In this document: piece by piece, positions 37,368 through 44,060 of the stretch
Layout of the letters: every line of letters begins with the position of its first letter
Position numbering within the stretch: position 1 is the first letter of the stretch
Assembly: GCA_029338875.1 (NCBI GenBank)
Contig: JAQYBF010000115.1
Location: 1-44,060, forward strand
Origin: Lachnospiraceae bacterium
GTDB lineage: Bacteria; Bacillota; Clostridia; Lachnospirales; Lachnospiraceae
Reading direction: 5' to 3'
DNA length: 44,060 bases
Position numbers and translations under genes: made by a program
The notes under the pieces: generated by a model
What the model was told of the DNA's origin: nothing
The model's database searches: none
What the model saw: the letters and a program-made list of their open reading frames with translations, nothing else

Positions 37368-37427
37368 ATTACCGGAAGACAACAAAATATAGTTTTCTTC
37401 CATGATTCCGATTCAAATATCTTGTAT

Positions 37428-37471
37428 AAAAAAACTGCTGCAGGTCCCGAAAAAATCAGGATCTGCAGCAG
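37428..37471 (-). terminator. Rho-independent terminator after glgA
   Basis: CTGCTGCAG and CTGCAGCAG pair in a 9-bp stem that can extend through GTCC/GGAT-like bases. Seven Ts follow on the minus strand. It lies 18 bp beyond the glgA stop and separates glgA from the ftsK promoter. Confidence 0.9.
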
Positions 37472-37489
37472 CTTCTGTTTCTATTGGAA

Positions 37490-38938
37490 TTAACCGATCA
37501 GATAATGATAAAGCTCTTCGTACTTCTGCTTCTGATGCTTCCACGAATAGTCCTTGGCCATGCCCCGGTCTACCATCTTGTTCCAGTCGGTCTTCTTTTC
37601 AAAGAAAACAAACTTGGAATAGTTGACCGTGTTCAGAAGCTCATCTCCGTTGTAGTTGGCAAAGGAGAAGCCGTCGCCGGTATGCTCATATTCATTGAAG
37701 GGAACCACCGTATCCTTCAGACCGCCGGTCTCACGTACGATCGGCACGGTACCATAGCGGAAGGAAATCAGCTGGGTCAGGCCGCAGGGCTCGAAGCGGG
37801 ACGGCATGAGGAAGGCGTCCGCAGCGGCATAGAGCTTTCTGGCCAGGTCTTCGGAATAGCAGATGTTGGCGGAAATCCGGTCCGGATATTTCCATGCATA
37901 ATGACGGAACATGTTCTCGTACTGGGATTCGCCGGTTCCGATGACTACCAGCTGGGTATTGTCATCTGCAATGCCCTCGATACAGTAGTTGACCAGATCC
38001 AGGCCCTTCTGGTCGGTCAGACGGGAAATCAGGCCGATCATATACTTTCTGGTATCCACGGTAAGTCCCAGCTGTTCCTGGAGCTTTTCCTTGTTGACCT
38101 TCTTGTAGCGGCGGAAATTCGACGCATCATAATTCTTGTAGAGGGCCGGATCCTTGGCCGGATCATAGGAATCATAGTCAATGCCGTTGACAATGCCCTG
38201 CATGTCAAAGTGCCGGGAAGAAAGAAGTCCATCCAGGCCCTCGCCGTAATAGGGATTCTGAATCTCCTCTGCATAGGTATTGGAAACGGTTGTAATGTAG
38301 TCTGCGTAAACCAGACCGCCCTTCAGCATATTTCCGCACTTGTTGAATTCCAGCTTGTCCGGAGTAAAGAGATCCATGGGCAGTCCTGAAAGTCCCTGAA
38401 GGGTCTTCACATCCCATACACCCTGGAATTTCAGGTTGTGGATGGTCATGATGGTCTTGATTCCCCAGAAGAAGGGATTGGCCTGGAATTCTGTCTTCAG
38501 ATAGACCGGAATCAGACCGGTCTGCCAGTCATGGCAGTGAATCAGGTCCGGCTTGAAGCCAATGACCGGAAGAATGGACAGAACCGCTTTATCGAAAAAT
38601 GTAAAGCGTTCCATATCTCTTCTGGTCTCGCTGTAGGGATAGAAGCATTCGAAGTAATCCAGATTATCAATGAAATAATAGGTGATACCCAGATACTTGT
38701 ACTGCATGACACCGACATATTTCTCGCCGATATAGGGACCGCAGCTCATATTGAAATGAGTCACATATTCGAACTGGTCTCTGTACTGAGGAGGAATACA
38801 GGTGTAGTCAGGCAGGACTACACGGACATCCCATACATTGGGATCAAATTCCTTGGGAAGTGCACCGACAACGTCTGCCAGACCGCCGGTCTTTACAAAA
38901 GGTACACATTCACTTGCAGCAAAAAGAATCTTTTTCAT
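37490..38938 (-). CDS. glgA: Glycogen synthase (ADP-glucose type)
   Basis: GT5-family glucosyltransferase extending alpha-1,4-glucan chains from ADP-glucose. The N-terminal substrate motif KTGGLADVVGALPKE and the C-terminal active-site region MPSRFEPCGLTQL and RETGGLKDTV are present. Length of 482 aa is standard. AGGGGG lies 6 nt before the ATG. It is alone: glgB, glgC, glgD and glgP are not in the window, and it ends in its own terminator, so it is probably a single-gene unit or read through from yebC. Confidence 0.96.
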   Translation of the reverse strand: MKKILFAASECVPFVKTGGLADVVGALPKEFDPNVWDVRVVLPDYTCIPPQYRDQFEYVTHFNMSCGPYIGEKYVGVMQYKYLGITYYFIDNLDYFECFYPYSETRRDMERFTFFDKAVLSILPVIGFKPDLIHCHDWQTGLIPVYLKTEFQANPFFWGIKTIMTIHNLKFQGVWDVKTLQGLSGLPMDLFTPDKLEFNKCGNMLKGGLVYADYITTVSNTYAEEIQNPYYGEGLDGLLSSRHFDMQGIVNGIDYDSYDPAKDPALYKNYDASNFRRYKKVNKEKLQEQLGLTVDTRKYMIGLISRLTDQKGLDLVNYCIEGIADDNTQLVVIGTGESQYENMFRHYAWKYPDRISANICYSEDLARKLYAAADAFLMPSRFEPCGLTQLISFRYGTVPIVRETGGLKDTVVPFNEYEHTGDGFSFANYNGDELLNTVNYSKFVFFEKKTDWNKMVDRGMAKDYSWKHQKQKYEELYHYLIG

Positions 38939-39014
38939 TGGCTACCCCCTAGAAGTCAAAACAGAAAGTCCTTATTGGATTCAGATTTTATCCGGAATCA
39001 CGATCTGTTATAAA

Positions 39015-39755
39015 TTACTCCTCGTCCGGCTCATCCCAGTTATGGTATACATTCTGTACATCATCGTCCTCATCCAGAAGATCCAGAATTCTGCGGATGC
39101 ACTTGATGTCCTCTTCATCGGTCAGAGTGACATAGGTCTGAGGAATCATGGTAACCTCGGCCTCTGCCATGGGAATATTGTCCTTCTCCAGGGCTTCTCT
39201 TACAGAGGAGAAATCATCCGGATCGGTCAGAATCTCATAGCCGTCCTCGTTCTCCTGGAAATCATCGGCACCTGCATCCAATGCCATCATCATCAGATCG
39301 TCAGAAGACAGATCGCAGTCTTCCTTGGAAACCAGGATCTGACCCTTCTTATCAAACATATAGGAAACGCATCCCTGGGTTCCGATGCTGCCGTGGCCCT
39401 TGGTGAAGGCACTTCTGACATTGGAAGCGGTACGGTTTCTGTTATCGGTCAGAGTCTCTACGATGATTGCGGTACCGCCGGGGCCATATCCTTCATAGGT
39501 TGCGGATTCGTAGTTTACGGAATCTGCATCTCCGGCAGCCTTCTTAATACCACGCTCGATCGTATCATTCGGCATATTTGCAGCCTTTGCTTTTGCAATG
39601 ACATCACGAAGCTTGGAATTGTTGTCCGGATCCGGACCACCTTCCTTGACGGCAACGGCGATCAGACGTCCGATGATGGTAAAGCTCTTGCCCTTGGCAG
39701 CATCGTTCTTTTCCTTCTTATGCTTGATGTTTGCAAATTTTGAATGTCCTGACAT
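39015..39755 (-). CDS. yebC: YebC/PmpR-family protein
   Basis: Three-domain YebC family protein. Members have been described as transcriptional regulators and, more recently, as translation factors that relieve ribosome stalling; which applies here is not visible. The N-terminal signature SGHSKFANIKHKKEKNDAAKGK and the segments AKAANMPNDTIERGIKKAAG and YEGYGPGGTAIIVE are highly typical. The C-terminal domain ends in an Asp/Glu-rich tail. Length is 246 aa. It has its own promoter at 39793-39821. Confidence 0.95.
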   Translation of the reverse strand: MSGHSKFANIKHKKEKNDAAKGKSFTIIGRLIAVAVKEGGPDPDNNSKLRDVIAKAKAANMPNDTIERGIKKAAGDADSVNYESATYEGYGPGGTAIIVETLTDNRNRTASNVRSAFTKGHGSIGTQGCVSYMFDKKGQILVSKEDCDLSSDDLMMMALDAGADDFQENEDGYEILTDPDDFSSVREALEKDNIPMAEAEVTMIPQTYVTLTDEEDIKCIRRILDLLDEDDDVQNVYHNWDEPDEE

Positions 39756-39792
39756 TTTTTAAAATTCCTTCCTAACAATTAAATTCATAAAA

Positions 39793-39821
39793 ATTTTAGC
39801 ATTATTAACTAAGAGATTCAA
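39793..39821 (-). promoter_or_regulatory. Probable promoter for yebC
   Basis: Minus-strand TTGAAT (39816-39821), 17-bp spacer, TAAAAT (39793-39798) with TGC before it as an extended -10. It lies about 40 bp upstream of the yebC ATG and begins just past the stop of the CorC-like gene. Confidence 0.65.
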
Positions 39822-39833
39822 GGCAATAGCCGC

Positions 39834-41186
39834 TTAACTTGGGCTGTGATCAGATTCCTGAGGGCTGTGAGAATCAAGCACTGGCGCGGAAGCAGAAGCC
39901 GGCTCGACAATCACATCCTTTATGACATGATTCTCCACATCCTGGACATGGAAATCAAAGCCGCAGGCACTCACGGTAAAGGGCGCGTGATCCTTCGGCA
40001 CATGCCGGATCTTGTTTACCAGAAAGCCGTTTAAGGTATCAATCTCGCTGTCCGGATCCGTAAGATCCGTGCCCAGAGTCTCGGAAACCTCTTCAATCGG
40101 TGTCATGCCGTCCATTTTATATTCCTTGGCATTGACGACCTGGACCTTATTGGGCTCCTCATCGTGCTCATCCTGAATATTCCCGACGATCTCCTCGAGA
40201 ATATCCTCCATGGAAACCAGGCCGCTGGTCTGTCCGTATTCATCCACGACGATGGCCATATGGGTTTTCTCCAGCTGCATGGTTGTAAAAAGCGTATAGA
40301 TGCCGTGGGTTTCCGGTACCGTCTCCGCCGGCCGAAGAAGCTCATCCATGTCCCGGATCTTCTCGGAAAACCGATCCTGCTGAAGCGTATATTCCAAGAT
40401 ATCCTTGATATGAATGATACCGATGATATTGTCGAGGGATTCGAGATAGACCGGAATCCGGGAGAAGTGGACGTCCTGGAAGAAATGTATGGCGTCCTTC
40501 AGACTGGTATTCCCGTCCATGGCGGTGATGTCGCTTCGGTGCACCATGATGTCCTTGACGCACTTGTCATCCAGCTTGAAAATATTCTCTACCATGGCAG
40601 CTTCACTGGAGAGAATGGATCCGCTCTCATTTCCCTCGTTGACCATGGAAAGAATTTCTTCCTCGGTGACCTCGTCCGGATCATCTGCATTTTTTCCTCG
40701 GAAAGGCAGAGACAGACCCTTGGCAAAGAGACTGGTCAGACCGTAAAGAGGAAAGAGAATGATCTTACAGAAAAGAAAAATTCCCTGAAAGGCCAGGATA
40801 CCGCTTCTGCTTCTCACACTGAAGACATAGTAAGGAAAGTAGATAAAAAACAGAATATAAATAACCATGGCCAGGCAGAGGAGAAGAAAGGTCATAAAGA
40901 TCTCTCCCTGTCTCCTGCCCGACAGAAGGCCGGACAGATAGAGAAGGATACTCTCGGCAAGAAATGAGTTCAGGAGACAGACCAGAAGCAGAACCCTCCG
41001 GCAGGCCTCGGTATTTTCATGATCCTTTTTTGCCCTCTGCCAGATTCTCTTCTGCCGGTCCGACTGCTCCTCTCCTTCCTTTTCTCCGGGATCAGCGATG
41101 TTTAAAAGAGAAAAGTAATAGGAAGAGACAGAAAAGGTCAGAAAGCAGAGAAGGATCAGGCATAAAATCAAAATTGATTCGATCAT
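39834..41186 (-). CDS. CNNM/CorC (hemolysin C-like) CBS-domain membrane protein
   Basis: Probable divalent-cation (Mg/Co) efflux-type transporter. The N-terminal DUF21/CNNM transmembrane region has about four spans (to residue ~155), followed by VTEEEILSMVNEGNESG and VKDIMVHRSDI. A CBS pair (about 205-325) precedes the C-terminal CorC_HlyC domain (about 340-425; DGMTPIEEVSETLG, TLNGFLVNKI). The end is a Ser/Pro-rich tail. Despite the name hemolysin, no toxin role is implied. The start overlaps the alr stop by 4 bp. Confidence 0.9.
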   Translation of the reverse strand: MIESILILCLILLCFLTFSVSSYYFSLLNIADPGEKEGEEQSDRQKRIWQRAKKDHENTEACRRVLLLVCLLNSFLAESILLYLSGLLSGRRQGEIFMTFLLLCLAMVIYILFFIYFPYYVFSVRSRSGILAFQGIFLFCKIILFPLYGLTSLFAKGLSLPFRGKNADDPDEVTEEEILSMVNEGNESGSILSSEAAMVENIFKLDDKCVKDIMVHRSDITAMDGNTSLKDAIHFFQDVHFSRIPVYLESLDNIIGIIHIKDILEYTLQQDRFSEKIRDMDELLRPAETVPETHGIYTLFTTMQLEKTHMAIVVDEYGQTSGLVSMEDILEEIVGNIQDEHDEEPNKVQVVNAKEYKMDGMTPIEEVSETLGTDLTDPDSEIDTLNGFLVNKIRHVPKDHAPFTVSACGFDFHVQDVENHVIKDVIVEPASASAPVLDSHSPQESDHSPS

Positions 41187-42343
41187 TCGAAGTAGTGCTT
41201 TCTAGCGACTTCTTTTCCATTCAGGTAATAGATTCGCGGAATCCGGTTGCCGAGACAGCAGGCAAACTCATAATTGAAGCGGCCGGACAGGTCTCCCAGC
41301 TCTTCCAGGCTGATGGCCTGATCCTCGTCTCTTCCGACCAGGGTTACCTTGTCCATAAGCTTGGCTTCCGGAATGGAAGTCACATCAACCATCATCTGGT
41401 CCATGCAGACACGGCCCAGAATCGGAGCCTTCTTTCCATGAATCAGGACAAAGCCTCGATTGCTTAAGCCGCGGGAATAGCCGTCACCGTAGCCGACAGG
41501 GATGGTCGCAACCCTTGTCGGTGCCTTTGTGACAAAGGTCCCGCCGTAGCTGACCGGACAGCCTGCGGGAAGTTCCTTGATATGAACGATCCGGCTGTAA
41601 AGAGACAGGGCCGGCTTCAGAGGGAAAGAGCGGTTCATCTCTTCCGAGGGCCAGAGTCCGTACAGGGTAATACCGGCCCGGACCATATCCATGCTGGCAT
41701 CCGGAAGTTCCAGAATGGCTGCACTGTTGGCGCAGTGATGAATCTGAAAATGAACACCGTCTTTTGAAAGCGCATCAATCATCTGATTGAAAAGACGAAG
41801 CTGCTCTTCTGCATGGGATTTATCCTTCTCATCCGAACGGGCAAAATGGGTGAAGATGCCTTCGAATTCAATGTTCGGAAGTTTGGAGATCTTTTTGATC
41901 TCTTCTACCGAAGCTTCATTTGCAAGGAAGCCGATCCGTCCCATGCCGGTATCAATCTTGATATGCACAGGCGCCGTTTTATTCAGAGCCACTGCGGCAT
42001 CGGAAAATTCCTTTGCCATATCATATCGGAAAATGGTCGGCCGGATATCGTTCTCGATCATCAGAGAATATTCTTCCGGGAAGGTAAAGCCAAGAACCAG
42101 AATGGGTTTCTTTATACGGTGTTTTCGAAGCTCCATAGCTTCATCTACAGTAGCTGCAGCATAGCCGAATACATAATCTACAGACTCCAGCATATGTGCG
42201 ATTTCCACGGCCCCATGACCGTAGGCATCGGTTTTCACGACTGCCATGATCTTCGTCTCTTTCGGAAGATTCTGATGCATGGCTTCCAGATTATCCCTGA
42301 TATTGTCCAGATTGATCTCTGCCCAGACACGATTATAATCCAT
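41183..42343 (-). CDS. alr: Alanine racemase
   Basis: PLP enzyme making D-alanine for peptidoglycan. The Schiff-base lysine is Lys37 (AVVKTDAYGHG) and the opposing catalytic Tyr266 lies in PVSYGGTF. Arg136 in DTGMGRIGF contacts the cofactor, and RVCMDQMMVDV is also present. Length of 386 aa is standard. It is expressed with the CorC-like membrane protein (4-bp overlap) from a promoter about 130 bp upstream. D-Ala supply links it to the wall genes elsewhere in the window. Confidence 0.97.
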   Translation of the reverse strand: MDYNRVWAEINLDNIRDNLEAMHQNLPKETKIMAVVKTDAYGHGAVEIAHMLESVDYVFGYAAATVDEAMELRKHRIKKPILVLGFTFPEEYSLMIENDIRPTIFRYDMAKEFSDAAVALNKTAPVHIKIDTGMGRIGFLANEASVEEIKKISKLPNIEFEGIFTHFARSDEKDKSHAEEQLRLFNQMIDALSKDGVHFQIHHCANSAAILELPDASMDMVRAGITLYGLWPSEEMNRSFPLKPALSLYSRIVHIKELPAGCPVSYGGTFVTKAPTRVATIPVGYGDGYSRGLSNRGFVLIHGKKAPILGRVCMDQMMVDVTSIPEAKLMDKVTLVGRDEDQAISLEELGDLSGRFNYEFACCLGNRIPRIYYLNGKEVARKHYFE

Positions 42344-42470
42344 GAATAACTCCTTTAACTCTTTGAATCAGAAGATGAAAATCAGATCATTATGACTTCA
42401 GAAGTCCTGAAAATCCTCTTATGATTCATACTGAATCAAAAACTTATTTTATACAAAATTCTGACTTCTA

Positions 42471-42500
42471 ATTATACTAATATCTCATGGATACAGTCAA
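42471..42500 (-). promoter_or_regulatory. Promoter for alr and the CorC-like gene
   Basis: Minus-strand TTGACT (42495-42500) and a perfect TATAAT (42471-42476) with an 18-bp spacer. The 209-bp gap between nnr and alr otherwise contains a short inverted repeat (GACTTC-A-GAAGTC) and a weak CTCTCA/TGAGAG hairpin; no T-box elements are visible. Confidence 0.75.
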
Positions 42501-42552
42501 GAAGCTCTCAGGTCCTGTGAGAGACCCTGCCGGTCAGATTCAAAAGCTTTTT

Positions 42553-44046
42553 CTAGGCCAGAACCTCGTGGATCTCGCTTAGGATCTCCCTGGGGCCCAT
42601 GGCATAGACACCGTATCTGTCCCTGGCAAGATCTCCGGCCTTTCCATGCAGATAGACAGCCAGAGGCGCGGCCTTCTCGGACGGAAGATGCTGGGCCATA
42701 AGGCCGGCGGTGAGCCCGGCCAGGACATCTCCGCTTCCACCGGTAGACATGCCGTTATTTCCGGTCCGGTTGATGAAGGTATTGGAAAAGGGAACAGCCG
42801 TTAGGCTGGCGGCATTTTTCAGCACAACGGTCACCTGATAGTCATTGGCAAATTCCTCTGCCAGAGAAATCATGTGCTCGCTGACATAGGATGGACTGAC
42901 CTTCTTCAGTCTTGCCATCTCCGCAATATGCGGCGTAATCACAAGATCCAGATGGGGTCTCTGCAGAAGGCTGACATCCTCGGACAGAAGATTCAGGGCA
43001 TCGGCATCCATGACCATAGGGGTCTGTATTTCCTCCATGACCAGACGGAAAATCTGTCGGGACAGGCTGGTCTGGCCCAGTCCCGGTCCGATCAGAACCA
43101 CATTCGCCCAGGACAGGTCCCGTTCAATCTCCTGCTTGTTGAGTCTGGTCCCATAGACAGAAAGCAGGGCTTCCGGCAGCTGACTCTGAATGATCTCCCT
43201 GTTTCTCTCATCGGTCAGGACCTTGACCAGTCCGGCTCCGGAAAGCAGGGCTGCCTTTGCTGCGAAGCAGGCGGCACCGGCCATACAGTAGGATCCTGCG
43301 ATGACCAGGACATGGCCGTAGCTTCCCTTATTGGAACCGGCAAAGCGCCGGGGCTTGAATTCGTCCAGATCGGAATCCTCGAGGACCTTCCGGCCGGCCT
43401 TCTGATCCTCTTCTATGGGCCTTCTTATGCCGACATCTCTTAAAACCACTTCTCCGCAGTAATCCTTTCCGGGGAAGAGAAGAAGGCCGGCCTTTAAATA
43501 GGCAAAGGTCACAGTCAGATCCGCCCGGATGGCTGTTCCGAGCACTCTTCCATCCGTGGAGGAGACCCCGCTTGGAATATCGACCGCAATAATGGGAAGC
43601 TTCAGATCCTGAAAAGCGTGAAAGGCATTGACCAGATCCCCTTCGATCGGCCGTGAAAGACCGGTTCCGAAAACGGCATCCAGGACTACGTCACAGCCGG
43701 ACAGATCTGCCATTTGGTCCACAAAGATGACGCCGACATTCTTCGCCATCTGATACTGGAGATAGACCAGGCCTGTCCCCTTTTTCTCTTCAATATTCCC
43801 GGAAATATAGACCCTGCAGTCAAAGCCCTCCAGAGCCAGGATTCTTGCAGCAGCAATTCCGTCCGCACCATTATTTCCGAGGCCGGAGAAGACACCGATC
43901 TTTCTGGCAGAGGGATAATGCTTTTTTAATTCCTCTGTCACTGCCAGGGCGGCTCTCTCCATCAGAAGCTCCGACGGGATTCCGAACTTTTCTGTCATCT
44001 GCCGGTCTGCGTCCTGCATCTGCCGGCCTGTCAAAACGGTAAGCAT
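42553..44046 (-). CDS. nnr: Bifunctional NAD(P)HX epimerase / ADP-dependent dehydratase
   Basis: Metabolite-repair enzyme restoring hydrated NADH and NADPH. The N-terminal YjeF_N epimerase half (about residues 1-215) has the GLGNNGADGIAAARIL loop, DAVFGTGLSRPIEG and DIPSGVSSTDG. The C-terminal ribokinase-like dehydratase half (about 225-497) has GSYCMAGAACFAAKAALLSGAGLVKV, GPGLGQ and the nucleotide-site GGSGDVLAG. Length of 497 aa matches the fused form. AAGGAGG lies 7 nt before the ATG, at the very right edge; its promoter is outside the window. Confidence 0.95.
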   Translation of the reverse strand: MLTVLTGRQMQDADRQMTEKFGIPSELLMERAALAVTEELKKHYPSARKIGVFSGLGNNGADGIAAARILALEGFDCRVYISGNIEEKKGTGLVYLQYQMAKNVGVIFVDQMADLSGCDVVLDAVFGTGLSRPIEGDLVNAFHAFQDLKLPIIAVDIPSGVSSTDGRVLGTAIRADLTVTFAYLKAGLLLFPGKDYCGEVVLRDVGIRRPIEEDQKAGRKVLEDSDLDEFKPRRFAGSNKGSYGHVLVIAGSYCMAGAACFAAKAALLSGAGLVKVLTDERNREIIQSQLPEALLSVYGTRLNKQEIERDLSWANVVLIGPGLGQTSLSRQIFRLVMEEIQTPMVMDADALNLLSEDVSLLQRPHLDLVITPHIAEMARLKKVSPSYVSEHMISLAEEFANDYQVTVVLKNAASLTAVPFSNTFINRTGNNGMSTGGSGDVLAGLTAGLMAQHLPSEKAAPLAVYLHGKAGDLARDRYGVYAMGPREILSEIHEVLA

Positions 44047-44060
44047 GACTTTTCCTCCTT

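Noticed and set aside
37484-38389. 301-codon open frame on the plus strand opposite glgA
   Set aside because: Antisense to a clear glycogen synthase, begins inside the terminator side of glgA and shows no family motif.
38838-39743. 301-codon open frame on the plus strand opposite yebC and the glgA 5' end
   Set aside because: It spans two real minus-strand genes and the gap between them, without motif or ribosome site.
40164-40967. 267-codon open frame on the plus strand opposite the CorC-like gene
   Set aside because: Antisense shadow of the CBS-domain protein; low-complexity Lys/Glu-rich end and no homology features.
39834-41186. Hemolysin toxin
   Set aside because: The hemolysin C label is a naming legacy; CNNM, CBS and CorC domains point to cation transport.
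42501-42545. Terminator after nnr
   Set aside because: The CTCTCA/TGAGAG stem is only 6 bp and lacks a following T-run; the AAAAGCTTTT palindrome alone is too weak.
42344-42552. T-box or other riboswitch in front of alr
   Set aside because: No T-box sequence or paired antiterminator; only a promoter and short inverted repeats are visible.

Overview
The window looks like a chromosomal segment of an anaerobic, Gram-positive-type Clostridia, most likely Lachnospiraceae-like. This rests on the gene content and order (mreB-mreC-mreD-PBP2-minC-rodA-mgsA, mutS-mutL-miaA, a formate-THF ligase/folD pair, phoH-ybeY, SepF, SpoVB-type flippase, DUF3048) and on strong AGGAGG-like ribosome binding sites. 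No mobile element, tRNA, rRNA or CRISPR array was seen. Thirty-four of the 35 genes lie on the minus strand, so transcription runs right to left; only a 5'-truncated hotdog thioesterase at the left edge is on the plus strand.

Following transcription from the right edge: nnr (NAD(P)HX repair); alr with a CBS/CorC membrane protein behind a clear promoter; yebC with its own promoter; glgA closed by a strong terminator; ftsK; the one-carbon pair fhs-folD; a zinc-ribbon/TPR/chitobiase-like membrane protein; phoH-ybeY; a DUF3048 protein. A near-consensus promoter then starts a flippase and two adjacent FAD oxidoreductases, followed by mutS-mutL-miaA and an aluminium-resistance/methionine-gamma-lyase-like PLP enzyme.

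The central block is an elongation/division cluster: radC-mreB-mreC-mreD-PBP2-minC-rodA, then mgsA, a D,D-carboxypeptidase lipoprotein, an HlyD-like membrane protein, the PLP-binding YggS protein and sepF, ending at a terminator. aroB-lspA-rluD follow and converge on the thioesterase. Functionally this block gathers lateral wall synthesis (MreBCD, RodA, PBP2), wall trimming (carboxypeptidase) and septum placement or assembly (MinC, SepF).

I found no wholly new multigene system. The points most worth a second look are: (1) a methylglyoxal-synthase homologue whose catalytic Asp and His positions are Thr and Asn; (2) a MinC without minD/minE beside it and with an altered MinD-binding motif; (3) a 16-bp tandem array that fills the folD-zinc-ribbon gap and runs up to the start codon, with a 32-bp hairpin-bearing triplet and a 16-bp duplication in two other gaps; (4) a divergent MreB and a PBP2 with a roughly 260-residue insertion.
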